Below are positions 10,603 through 21,990 of a DNA stretch of 43,335 nt, one piece after another (the first letter of the stretch is position 1; every line of letters begins with the position of its first letter). The notes under the pieces are model-generated. The model saw only the letters and a program-made list of their open reading frames with translations, was not told the origin of the DNA and did no database searches. Made by a program: the position numbers and the translations under genes. Source of the DNA: Didymodactylos carnosus (Eukaryota; Rotifera; Eurotatoria; Philodinida; Philodinidae); the NCBI GenBank assembly GCA_905250885.1, contig CAJNOQ010000690.1, forward strand, positions 1 to 43,335, read 5' to 3'.

Positions 10603-13219
10603 ATGCAGCCAATTTTAAAGTTCATCCGACGATGTCCATGTAGTATTCCTGTGATACCAAAACGAACATTTGGGTCGGATGTAAGTAGAATTTATCAAGC
10701 CTGTATCGCCTATATATCTATTTTTTTCTGTTGTAGATTACTACTCGTTGGCGTACAGCTTACGGTGGACGTTATACAATAACATTGATTCATGGCGACG
10801 GAGTGGGACCAGAATTAATGGAACACGTCAAAGCAGTTATTAGGTGACTGATTTCGACAATTTTTCTTTTCTTATCGTTACAATCAAGCTTTTCATCAAG
10901 TTCATGCTTGTTTTTGTTTTGATAAATGAATTTACTCAGTTTAGATGTGTTCGTGCTCCCGTTGATTTTGAAGATATCCCATTGTCAAGTAACACGGCTA
11001 ATGACGAAATGTTTGAACGAGCAGTAATGGCTGTTAGAAGAAATGGAGTAGCTCTAAAAGGTAAATAAAATCAATAGTTTTTTTCACTTGTTCAATTTTT
11101 ATGCAATTTGTTATGAACTCTAGGAAATATATCTTCACAAAATACACTACGTTCACTCAATGTTTTATTGAGGTAATACTCTTGTTTTCATTTGACTTTT
11201 CTTCTACTCAAAATTTCATCCATTCTACCTATTTAGAACTCGTCTGGATTTATTTGCGAATGTTATTCGTTGTAAAACAAGTCCCGTGGTACCAACTCGT
11301 CATCGAGATATCGACATACTTGTAATTCGAGAAAATACAGAAGGAGAATATAGTAGTTTAGAACATGAAGTAAGTACTAGTAGAAGATAAACGATATATT
11401 CAGACTATTCTTATTTTTTTATGCTATTTTTGTTAAGAGTGTACCAGGGGTTGTTGAATCATTAAAAATTATTACACGTATCAAATCAATGAAAATAGCA
11501 CGATTTGCATTCAAACTAGCTGAAGAAGGTAGATTGTTCATGTTGACATTTATAAGATGTAAGTAAAAAAATTTTATTGTATACTTTTTTAGATGGAAGA
11601 AAAAAAGTGACAGCTGTACATAAAGCAAACATTATGTAAGTAATCGAAGTTTCTGTTTATAGTATGAGTAAATAAGTATCATATACACAGATTAGATACT
11701 GGAAAAAGCCTTAAAATCAGTATTTATACTTGGCCTTTTTTTTAAAAAATATCATGGTATTGTTTGTAATTAGGAAGTTGAGTGATGGTTTATTTATTGA
11801 TTGTTGCAAAGAAGTCTCACAAGAATATCCCAAAATTGCATTTGATACAATGATTGTCGAGTATGTACTCAACGTAATAATAAAAAAAACATGATGAATA
11901 AAACACAGAGTTTCTCTTTTTTCTATTGTAGTAATACATGCATGCAGGTATATGCGTGAAGTTGTGTTTCTAACGAAGTCCTCATTCCAGCTCTCATGTT
12001 TATTTTTTAGCTGGTCAAAACGCCTTCTCAGTTTGATGTCATGGTTATGCCGAATTTATATGGTAAAACAAATTATGACAAACTTATTTTTCGGTAATAG
12101 AATTTTATCGTATGTTTTCTGATATTTTTAGGTAATATTATCTCAAATGTATGCGCTGGTCTTGTTGGTGGTTCGGGCTTCGTTGCTGGAAGTAATTATG
12201 GAGATCATTATGCCATTTTTGAACAAGTATGTGAACGCCTTCGAGCGATTTTTCTGATTCGATCCATGAAGCATGTAATAACGTGTTTTTATATTCATTT
12301 TAAGGGCACACGTAATACAGGTACGGCTATAGCTGGCAAGAATATCGCAAATCCATGTGGAATATTATTTGCAGCCGCTAATATGTTACAATACCTTGGG
12401 TACGTTTTCCTTATTTCTTTTTCAGTAAATTTACGAAATTAACAACTCTTTATCCTTTTTGATTCTAGGCTAGTAGAACATTGTTCAGCTATAAAAAATG
12501 CAGTATTGAACACAATTCAAGAACATAAATTAAAAACGCCCGATATTGGTGGAACTGCATCAACAACACAATTTGTTGAATGTACACTTAAAGAAATACT
12601 CAAATTAACACCAACCATAGGTATGAAACGAATGAGTTATTGTGTTAGCATTTTGAAACGGACAAGTTGTTGAGTTCTTCTTCACTACGTTTTCGTTTTA
12701 TCTTTCCTTTTTTTTCGTGTAAGAGCAAATTCTTTTAATTATTTGAATCGTAAAATCAGAGGTGCAGAATCTGCCGCTAAAATAAAAAAATTTCCCGAGC
12801 AGTGGAGTTTTTTCGAAAATTTTTCCCGACTGAGAAAATAAAAAAGAAGGCTTCTCTGTTTCTCTGCCGCATGGGATAAAATTAATTTTTCCCCAAATTT
12901 TTTTCTATACCCCCGAATTTTCCAAAAATTTCCCCAACCGACCCTTACCGCACGTGGGTAGATTCTGCACCTCTGCGTAAAATTAGCCCATCTGTGTGAT
13001 ACACTAAAAATAACATGAATTTCTGCAGAATAAGCTTTCGTTGTATTGTACAGAGTAATAAAGCTGATGTCGAATGTTAGAAAATTATTTCATTATTTTT
13101 CGAATTGATTCTACTCAATTAATTAGAAATTTTATTTATATTACTTTTTTTATTTTCTAGGTTTTAATTACGAAATGCAAGGAAATGATTCTGGCTTTCG
13201 TTTTCGAGATATTGATTAA
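10603..13219 (+). CDS. IDH3G: NAD-dependent isocitrate dehydrogenase, gamma (regulatory) subunit, mitochondrial
   Basis: Fourteen exons join in phase: 10603-10680, 10737-10843, 10945-11060, 11124-11172, 11237-11369, 11438-11528, 11593-11635, 11774-11860, 11932-11947, 12011-12062, 12132-12226, 12305-12399, 12469-12620 and 13161-13219. They total 1173 nt, 390 residues (human is 393). The first ~26 residues are basic and Arg-rich like a mitochondrial presequence. Family motifs in order are [62 protein letters not shown] and NIANP. The SSLEH variant marks beta/gamma subunits, not the catalytic alpha, and [18 protein letters not shown] and TRNTG point to gamma. The IDH3 complex oxidises isocitrate to 2-oxoglutarate in the TCA cycle; the gamma subunit confers ADP/citrate control. 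The C-terminal exon adds a short polar extension ([12 protein letters not shown]) past the usual end. Introns are mostly 56-138 nt; the last (540 nt) carries a MITE. Confidence 0.95.
11932..11947 (+). other. 16-nt microexon (IDH3G exon 9)
   Basis: This 16-nt exon encodes the middle of DNTCMQ, flanked by ttctattgtag and gtatat splice sites. It is needed to restore the conserved family segment IVDNT-MQL: exon 8 ends in phase 2 and exon 10 begins in phase 0, and only this insertion reconciles them. Confidence 0.9.
12757..12975. mobile_element. hAT-type MITE in IDH3G intron 13
   Basis: Perfect 16-bp terminal inverted repeats, cagaggtgcagaatct (12757-12772) and its complement (12960-12975), are flanked by an exact 8-bp direct repeat, cgtaaaat, at 12749-12756 and 12976-12983. 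An 8-bp target duplication with CAGAGGTG-like ends is the hallmark of the hAT superfamily. The 219-bp body has no open frame, so it is non-autonomous. It sits inside an intron, in a gene whose other introns are 56-138 nt. Confidence 0.92.
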
Positions 13220-13902
13220 ACGATGACTCTTCTCTTATCCTCTCTGCTTTCACAAATTGCGCATATATATGGCCTCACTCAACTTGACATTTTTGCATGC
13301 CGGTGAATTGACCGATTCTCTAACTTTACTGACATTTTTCATTAGATTAGAAAATTAATTATTTTCGTTGTTTTAGTAGTTTTTATTCAGTACAAAGAAC
13401 ATGTAACCTTATTTATTTTTTACCAATGTATTATTTTTGTCATTAAAAATATTTTAAATTAATCACTAAAATTTGTATAGTCAAAAGAATTATGTGTTTA
13501 TCTGATGTAGATTGTACTGTTTAAGCTTCTTTTTCGGATAGAGGGATATTTTCCAACAATGTAAAAAACTCATTAAAAACGCAACTCTAGTGATTATCAA
13601 AGAAAACTGATTAAAATTAGATTTAAAACTTTAATGTCTACTTTTGTTGACATCACACATGTTACAAAGGTAGATGAGATGTTTTTGCATTAATCAACAA
13701 TAATTTGTATCGTCAATGAATTTTACAAAGGTTCACTTACCATTTACATTGATACATTATCGTGTTCATGTTAGTTATTTGAGTTAGCATTGACTCATGA
13801 GTTAACCTACGGAAAGTGATTTAAGACAGTATTTTTAGTTGATTGAAAAAGTCCACATATTATTGAGAAAACAAAATATGTTTAAGATTATCTAAATGAA
13901 AC

Positions 13903-14081
13903 AACAAATGTTACTACAGAATATGTATCATCTGTACGTAGTGCTCCACTGGAATATGGTAGTGTTGTGACAGTAGCTGCTTACATTGGACTCGAAAGTT
14001 ATTTATTTATTCGTCCATTATGTGAGCAGATATCATTGAACTTCTGCTCTAGAGTTTATAAGAATGTTCTTTTTTGGAACT
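13903..14081 (+). other. Unassigned coding-like stretch
   Basis: One frame stays open through SSVRSAPLEYGSVVTVAAYI and GLESYLFIRPLCEQI with balanced composition unlike its AT-rich surroundings, ending at a TAG. No start, no splice partners and no family are recognised. It could be a gene relic or chance. Confidence 0.2.
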
Positions 14082-15089
14082 AGTTGAGAAGAAGTTTTGT
14101 TTGATGTGTTTAAAAAATGCGTGCTTGTTTTGTTTGTTTACTGTTATTTAGAACGAAAATGATGTAACGATTTTTTAGCAAATATTTCACTCATTGTTTA
14201 CGCGTATCGTTCGTCTACGATTCTCAGATCCCTGACTGAAAAGTCTTTTCTATATTGTGAAAGCACATGCATGACGGACAATAGATCGAAACCAAGTCTA
14301 CGTTAAACTAAATGATGATTGTGCCAGAGATGTATGTATGTTTTTAAAGAAATTTAATATTAAACGTCTGTTCTCAGACATTTGAAAAATTGATCCACAA
14401 ACGTTGTATCGTCGAAATTTTAGGAGTATCAAAGGCTTAGTACTTAGTGCATTATAAATCTCAGCTCTTTACTGTATGTCTTCGTAGAGGTAACGGATCC
14501 TCGTTAGATCTAAGCAGTGTTATTTTCTGAAAGTAGTTGTTGTTGTTTAATACGCTTTAATGACTCACAAATTATCTTACATGATTTCTTCTATTCATGA
14601 TGCTCGCGCTTCGTTCTGTTCGTTCAAAAAACAGATGAACCACGTTTGTTAATCAAAGAAACAAATAACAAGTACTGCGGTTTCATTGTTTATAATGGAA
14701 TTTTTGCAAGGTGCACATGTTCTAAGAAAAAGCGCTATAACACTCAAAGAGACAAACATCTTTTTTCATGGGATTCTTTTTGAAATAATAAAAGGGGAAA
14801 AAAACGGTAATTACAGGTTTTTGGAAAAAAAAGTCACAAATCTTACATAACAAGGAAAACAAGTCTTTTTTCATCTGACTGTTAAGTGATTTATCAGAAA
14901 AAAAACAAAAATAAATGAAATACATGAAATCTGTGCACATTTGAATTGTGTGTGTTTCTTGTTCACTAATCTTCTCATCCTTAACTGTTAATTTTCTCTG
15001 ACATTTAAAACAACTCTTCCTATTGTTGAACTAAATGAATGTACTTTTGTACAATTATTTAGACAAGTGCGTACTACGTAATGTTCAAA

Positions 15090-15330
15090 GTATATCTGAA
15101 GTATTTTACGAGTAAGAACGTAATTTAGCAAATACAGGTATTTGCTAAGTGTTTTATCAAGTATTTGAGCGTTAACTGGGTAAGTACTTGCCAAAAAATG
15201 TATGCAAGTATCCAAGGTTCTTTTCAGTACATGGTACGTGTTAAATCTAGAAACATTTTAACCAGATATTTTTGGTTGTAAGTAATTAAGTACTGGATCT
15301 GTCGAGCATTGTCAAGTATTCGCGCTGAAA
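15090..15330. repeat. Cluster of degenerate AAGTAYTTG-like motifs
   Basis: About six variants of aagtattt / aagtacttg occur in roughly 240 nt, including caagtatttgagcg, gtaagtacttgcc, gcaagtatcc and caagtattcgcg. A short perfect palindrome, ttagcaaata with complement tatttgctaa, lies at about 15125-15148. The spacing is irregular. Confidence 0.4.
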
Positions 15331-15548
15331 AACAGACAAAAATTCCACTAACTATTATATGAGATAAAGAATAATTTAAACGATGATGATGAAGTAATCA
15401 GGCACACTAGACTATAATTAGTCATCTGAAAAACTTTTGTAGTTCCACTATCAACGTATGATTTGCATTTTTTCCTCATAATAGCAGGTGGCGATTATTA
15501 TGCTGAACAAAGAGGTAAAAAAATAACAAACAATGGAGGTCTACAGCT

Positions 15549-15660
15549 AAATTCCCATTAGTCATATATTTACATCCAATCATTGAAAGAGAACGTACGT
15601 CAAATTGTACAAATGTATGTATGATCAATAATAATATGATAAAAAGAATAAAAATACCCA
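15549..15660 (+). pseudogene. Possible LDL-receptor-family (YWTD/EGF) fragment
   Basis: One frame reads FPLVIYLHPIIERERTSNC followed by TNVCMINNN. This faintly resembles the junction of a YWTD propeller (HP near its end) with an EGF-like module (NGCSHLCL-type) in LRP proteins. There are no further repeats, and no exon partner was found. The assignment is weak. Confidence 0.2.
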
Positions 15661-16513
15661 GCTTAACGCTTTTTTCCAGCTTGGTGCGTATATATATGAT
15701 AATAATCTGTATAGTTCAGATATTTTTTTGATTTTTTAAAAAAAGAAATTCATTAAGTAAAAATTCTAAAAAATTTAAATAAAAAAGTTATTTTATTTTA
15801 TCTTTCCAATTTTTAAATAATTCATTTATAAAATATTCATAAAAACAGCATGTTCTATAGCGTATAATGGTAAATATCTTGCTAATGCTAATAAAATTAA
15901 GAAAAGATGAAAACAGAAAATAAAAATAACTTTTTGTTTAAATTCAAAATTCATCTCTAGTGAACGTACTTGATCTAGTCAGTTGAATGTTTAATAAGTA
16001 CTCAAAACAATTGGCAATTATTTTTATAATTACTCACTTGTCATGTATTTTTACTAATACTTCTCCAATATTCTAATACTTTGTTTTATTGTAATAAACT
16101 GCTTTTTGAGATTATTTGTCAAAGTAAAAAAATCAAGCTTAGATATAAATTTACCACTAAAAAAAAAGGCGAATATCGATTTCATTGTGCAAACAAATTA
16201 TTTGTCCTAAGTATATCCACTAGAGATGAAATTTCTTTCTTAAAAACCCAAAAAAGTGTCTGAAATATGCACATTATTTCTATCTGTTGTAGTAGTATTC
16301 CCCAAGTATTCTTTAAAAATCTCATATAATAAAATTTCTTTTGTTCATACTTAGATATTTTTAAAAATAATACAAAAAATATCTTTATAATATTCTAAAA
16401 AATGGAATATATTAAATTTAAACTTCATATTTTCTCTTGTTTATTCTATTTTATATCTCGTTTGTTGTGATCGTTCTAACATTCTTCATTTATTCAAGTA
16501 GTCAGATATAGCA

Positions 16514-18534
16514 ATGGTTGCTGCACAAGACACGTATTCAACGAATGATGATGTCACGGGATTTAATGATTGTGTGTCAAAAGAACTAATTGATCTTGTT
16601 TGGGGAACTGATGTTCAACAAGCAATATTTGATCGATGGTCACAAGGTTTTATTTTTAGTGAAAATGAACAATCAGCATTAATACAATTAGAAGGTATAA
16701 TTATTTATTCGAACAAAAAAGAAAAATTTTTAACTTTTTTAATTTGTGTTTAGGTGGTCCATGTTCCGTATTAACAACCGTTCAAGCATATTTATTAAAA
16801 GAACTCATATTTTGTTCACGTTGTACTCATAATTGGCGTACCGCACCTAAAGACGAAATTGATGTGCATTTTTTAAACGCTCTTTTATCTATTATTACAT
16901 TTCTTAGTCAACCACAACAACAAATCTTTATTTTAGCATCATTAGAACATAATTCTCAAACAACAACAATTCCTAGTACCACTTCAAAGAGTAATGATGC
17001 AACAAATTCAAATCAATTATCATTTGACACATTCCATTCAAAAATTAAATTTCATCATATTACAACTCAACCAGCGCTAAGAACATTTATCTATAGCCAT
17101 TTGAAAATGTGGAAAGCAGGCTATGGTGTATTACTCTTTTTATATTCATGTCTAATGACAAAATCTATTCAAAAATTAATTAAAGAAATTGATGATGTAA
17201 CAAGTTTACCATTAATTGATATTTTTCATGGTAATAAAAATATTATCATGACAATTTTTAGTCAAACTTCATTATTTTTTAAGGTCATGGTAGTCAATGT
17301 TTAACAAATTTATTGATTACTGGTATTGCCACTCCTCATTGTTTCGATGGTGAAAAAGATGTTGAAGGTTTAAAATTACACGGTGTTCCATCACAAGCAG
17401 CCATTGGATTTTTATCAACATTAGAATCATTAAATTATCTAGAAGTTGGATGGCATTTAAAAAATCCGAAATATCCATTATGGATATTGGGTTCAGAAAC
17501 ACATTTGACAGTATGTTTTAGTCGAGAAAAATCTCTAGTAGAATCATCTGATGATGGAGAAGTACAACGACAACCATTAGAAACACCATTAAAACGAACA
17601 TTAAAAATATTTCGAAAATATGATACAGAAAAAAATGGTTTTATACAAACATCGGCATTAGATACAATTATAGGTAATTAGATTAAAAATAAAAAAAATA
17701 TATTTAAATAATATAAAATATGTATGATGTTTTTTCATATTTAGATGAAATTAAAGAGTTTAAACCAATTACTGGTTTTCAATTGACACCTCAATCAACA
17801 ATAACAAATTTAAAACGTAAAATGGATCCTGATAGTTTAGATATTATCACGGAACAAGCATTTATTCAAGAATTATTTCCAGACGAACAAAGTAGTAATA
17901 ATCCAAAAAAACAACAATTAAAAAATAGTCCATTATCAGGAAAACCATTTGTTATCTATCATTATAATGGATTACCACGGTCAAATAAATCAAATATAGT
18001 CCACTATGTTAGTGGTGAAGCAATGATTGGTGATTATGGCTATGGAAATGAAACATCGCCACAAGCCATGCAACCTGTTGTACCAGGTAAGAAGAAAATC
18101 TTATCGTATTTTTACACATAATTTTAGTAAATTATTTTTGTATCCTATAGTCATTTCTAATTAATTATCAGCTTACTTAATTACTAGATACTATATTTAT
18201 TCTCAGAATTAAATCTGAAATTTGTTACAATAGATCATAATTAAAATTTTTTTGAAAAAGAATCTTTTTTTCAAGTATTAAACTAAAATTTTTTTTTTGT
18301 GAAATATGAATGATGCTTTGTGTTTTAAGATTTGAGGAGCTATAAAAGTGACTATGGATCAATTACTCCGTTTCCCGAAGAGATTTTTACAGTTATTTAT
18401 TATTGTACAACACTTCACAGTTTTTTTTTGTCGATTTTTTAGGTAGTTATTTGCCAATAACTGGTGTTTTACGAACAAAATGGGCTACAATTGAGATACG
18501 ATGGGATGATGATGCGAGACCATCGTTAAATTAG
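16514..18534 (+). CDS. MINDY3: Ubiquitin carboxyl-terminal hydrolase MINDY-3
   Basis: Exons 16514-16694, 16754-17230, 17284-17673, 17745-18086 and 18443-18534 join in phase to 493 residues (human MINDY3/FAM188A is 445). Near the N-terminus are ELIDLVWGT and DRWSQGFIFSE, then GGPCSVLTTVQAYLLKEL with the expected nucleophile Cys64. WKAGYGVLLFLYS, LIDIFHGHGSQCLTNLL, GSETHLTV (expected catalytic His293) and the C-terminal TKWATIEIRW...ARPSLN follow the human order. MINDY enzymes cleave K48-linked polyubiquitin. A degenerate EF-hand-like loop, DTEKNGFIQTSA, starts at Asp333 and lacks the acidic position 12. The extra length sits mainly in a Gln/Asn/Ser/Thr-rich insert in exon 2 and in exon 4. An acceptor-like tagtcag ends 8 nt before the ATG. 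Introns are 53, 59, 71 and 356 nt. Confidence 0.95.
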
Positions 18535-18778
18535 TGATTAATATTGCATAGTATTGGTGCTTCTTATTTCCTTGTGACTTAATTATGTTGTTATATTTAC
18601 CCCTAGTATGGGGTTTTAAAAAGTAATGAATCAGTAAGAGTATTTGTTCTTTATGCCGACTTTTTGTTTGAAATACATGTTTGAACTAATTATTTTATTT
18701 CTGTTTGTTCCTTAACTTTAATGACTTTTATTTTAAGCGATACATTTCACGTATGTTTTCTTATTAGCAACAAAACTA

Positions 18779-18789
18779 AATAAAATAAA
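18779..18789 (+). terminator. Overlapping poly(A) signals of MINDY3
   Basis: Two overlapping AATAAA hexamers lie about 245 nt after the stop codon. Confidence 0.55.
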
Positions 18790-20328
18790 CGTGCATCATA
18801 CTTAAACAAAAAAGAAGTGTACTATTCTTCGTATACAATATGGTTCAGAAAAATAATTTGTTCACCTATACAGTGTGACTTTGTTTTGTGTAACATTTCA
18901 AAATGAAACAAGATAGAGAGCTGACGCAAATGTCATCATATAGAGCATCATCAATTATCTCTATGCAAGTACTTTCAAGCTTTTGATTTTCTTTTGCTCT
19001 TATTTTATTAGGAAAAGACTAAAAGGATGTCGTTTCAATTGATCAATCTCTGATTCCGAGGGCTACTCGTTAATAATTGCTCGAGTTCGTCACTTTCTTT
19101 AAGTATTGAATGATTCAAATAGACCGCTTGTCAAGTCTGTTATATAATCAATGGACTTATAGCAGTTGTTATAACTGTTTACTGGATTATTAACAAATAG
19201 TCAAAAACAACAGAACAGTCCACCTTCTCATTCTCTCCTTTACACTCGTCAGCCTTCATCCTTATTTTTAGAGCACAAAGAAAAGTATTCAATGTTTCAT
19301 CGCTATTCATTATTTCTATGTGGATACAGTTTATGATGATTGCGTGAAGTTATCGTAACTCATATAAAACTCAACCTTTTTAGTTCGTTATTTTATTATT
19401 TTGAAAAGAAACACTATACCTATTATGTTTAAATGTGGAAAATTCTTTAACTTTTTTCTTCGTCTAGTATGTTAAATAGTCAAATTTGAACCAAAAACCA
19501 AAATTTTGTTGTTATTTACAGGATATTAATAAAGTCATTCTTTGTGTCGTAAAATTAAGCTTAAAGTAACTCCTTTATACTCTAGAAAAAACAGCACACT
19601 AGAGTATGTTTAGAAGAGCTAGTGTGACACAGCGAATTCCTACATCTTCATATAAAAAGAAAAATTGAATTTGCAAAAAGAAAAATTTGAATAGTTTGGA
19701 ATTTTCTAATAATTTCGGAGTTTCTTAGTAGATCCTTCTACTTTCACATTTTACGACGAAACATTTAATCAATCAATCAATTTTATTTTCTATCTTTGAT
19801 GTTAAAAGGTACAGCAAAAGTGACAAAAAAGTTAAATAAAAAAATAAAATTTTCACAAGGTCACACCATTGGACACTTTTCTTCGCAGACAATTGAGCGT
19901 CGAGTCTTTGAGAAAAAAAGGATAAACTTTGAAGAATGGCAGTGACATGAGAAAACTAGAAAATACAGAGACCACCATTTATTCTCAGCCACTGAACAGT
20001 ATAGACAATGGTACTGATTCAACTGATGGGTTTGAAACTATTTTTCGAAAAAATTGAGAGTTATAACTTCAGTTATCAAAAATATTCAATCATCTTTCAT
20101 TCATACTGAATAGTTCGGATTGCTCAATCGAGAGTAAATTTTCAATTTTTTATTCCTATGTGAATAAGTGAGAACAATAGAAGTACTAACGTTATTTTAT
20201 ACGTTGATGAATAAAAATTAACTTAACTATTATCATAAAAGAAAAGATAATTCGGTAGATATTTAAAGTGTCATAAGAATCGTCATTTTTGAAAAGTCGA
20301 TATGAATACGAAGTTAGATCAGATTTTT
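18790..20328. other. Intergenic, nothing recognised
   Basis: AT-rich sequence with no open frame of note and no recognised RNA. Confidence 0.45.
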
Positions 20329-20738
20329 TTTATATTCTAAATACGTACGTTTTTCTTCGTGCTAACTTTATTTATTCCAAACGTTTCGATTGATAGTTCA
20401 ATCTTTCTCAGCGGATATAAACATTAATGAAATTTTAATTAAAAATTACATAAATAAAAACAATTTGAACAGAAAACTTTAACATAGGGATATTTTGTCC
20501 ATTTTTTTATTTTTATATAATATAGACAATCGATAATAAAAAATTGTAGTTTAATAATAATAAAAAAAATAAAAAGTATCCCTATGTTAAAGTTTTATGT
20601 TCAAATTGTTTTGTTTATGTAATTTTTAATTAATTTAATTAATGTTTGTATCCGCTGAGGAAGATTGAACTATTGATCGAAACGTTTGGAATAAATAAAG
20701 TTAGTACGAAGAAAAACGTACTTATTTAGAATATAAAA
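20329..20738. repeat. Foldback element with highly similar arms
   Basis: The arms 20329-20492 and 20577-20738 are near-perfect reverse complements: ttatattctaaat at the left end answers atttagaatataa at the right, and taacataggga at the inner left answers tccctatgtta. The loop of about 84 nt is nearly pure A/T. There is no coding potential. The high arm identity suggests a recent origin or ongoing arm correction. Confidence 0.88.
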
Positions 20739-20761
20739 ATACATAAGAATCATGTCCTTTC

Positions 20762-21990
20762 GATTTGTTCCTAATTGCTCTCTCTCAATTTCTTTCCACA
20801 AATTTTTTTTTCAGTTCGTCCCATTTTTTAAATAGTTATTCTACAAAAGTTCTCTTATATTTAACTTAACTTCCAGAGATGAAAAAAAAAAAATATTATT
20901 AATACATTGTCCTTACTCCATATGAATTTTTACGGCCCTTCTGCATGTTATGGCTAATTGTAGATTTGTTATCTCCTCTTTTTCCTGAGTACTTTTCAAT
21001 TTTTCATCAAATTCTCTCTGTGTTCTTCAAAATAACAGGGTTTTCGATCCATGTTCGAGCATGTCTTTCAGCACCATCACGCAGAAGGATCTGAAGTCCA
21101 AACTCGTAAACGGAAAAAAATTACAATGAAATTGATGAAAAATTGAAAAGTACTCATGAAAGAGACAAATCGACAATTAGCCATAAAATGTGGAACGGCC
21201 GGAAAAATCCATATGGAATAAAGACAATATATTAATAATATTTTTTTGTTTCTATCTCTGCTCGGCTTGCCTGCGTAATGTGACACTTCGCTGATCAAGT
21301 TTTTTTTTGAATGTTTTTCGTCGGAGAATCGATAGGGGCACATCACTAGACGCAGCTTTTCATACTGATCACGAATCTAACTTCGTTGTTAAAGAAAAAA
21401 TTAATTTTCAATATAAAAATTTTAATTTCAATTTTCTGATCTAGACATTTTATTCAAAAAATTTTAAAAACATACCATTGAATAGAGAATTCCAAAACCG
21501 ACTTTTCTAGGTGTGCAGAAAGGTTTGGAAAAAAGCTTTTTTTACCAAACGAAAACCCGTTAGTTCTTCTACAAACTCTCTTCTAGAAATTTTTCATATG
21601 CACAGCTCAATTCGCAGAAAATCAGAGCTATATCAGGAGTTCTCAAAAAATAGGGACTTTTTCTGTCACAGCGTTACTCGGCGAAAAATCTTTCTGGAAG
21701 CTCGAATCTTGAACCGAAAATCTTCATTTTTATATCGTAAGTAGAGTTTGATGAGCTACGTCGAATGGCGCCTGAACGAACTTTCTAGCTCCTACAGTTT
21801 TTGAGAAAAATGCAAATTACTATATCAAAAATGTCACCACGTTACCTTTGGACAAACTGTCTGGAAGTTAAGTTAAATATAAGAGACCTTCTGCAGAATA
21901 ATTATTTAAAAAATAGGACTAATTGAGACTAAAAAAAAGTGGGACAAACTGGAAAAGAATTTGTACGAATTGCGAGAGAGCAATTAGGAG
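20762..21990. mobile_element. Inverted-repeat element with GTTCGTCCCA-type ends
   Basis: Outer arms at about 20762-20880 and 21865-21990 are diverged reverse complements sharing ctcttatatttaacttaact and ctaattgctctctc. They carry tcagttcgtccca (20811-20823) and its variants on the other strand at 21915-21928 and 21940-21953. A separate foldback (20887-21247) sits immediately inside the left arm. No transposase frame is recognisable inside. The shared motif links it to the element at 37084-38793. Confidence 0.7.
20887..21247. repeat. Nested foldback element
   Basis: The arms at about 20887-21020 and 21120-21247 are reverse complements with moderate divergence. They share gagtacttttcaatttttca, ttatggctaattgt and the A/T-rich outer ends. 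It lies inside the larger element at 20762-21990, either as an insertion or as its inner palindrome. Confidence 0.75.

Larger units (their letters stand above)
13220..16505. other. Intergenic region between IDH3G and MINDY3
   Basis: No complete gene was found. An ATTAAA at 13442-13447 may be the IDH3G poly(A) signal. Three local features (coding-like pieces near 13903-14081 and 15549-15660, and a motif cluster near 15090-15330) are listed separately. The rest is AT-rich. Confidence 0.4.
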
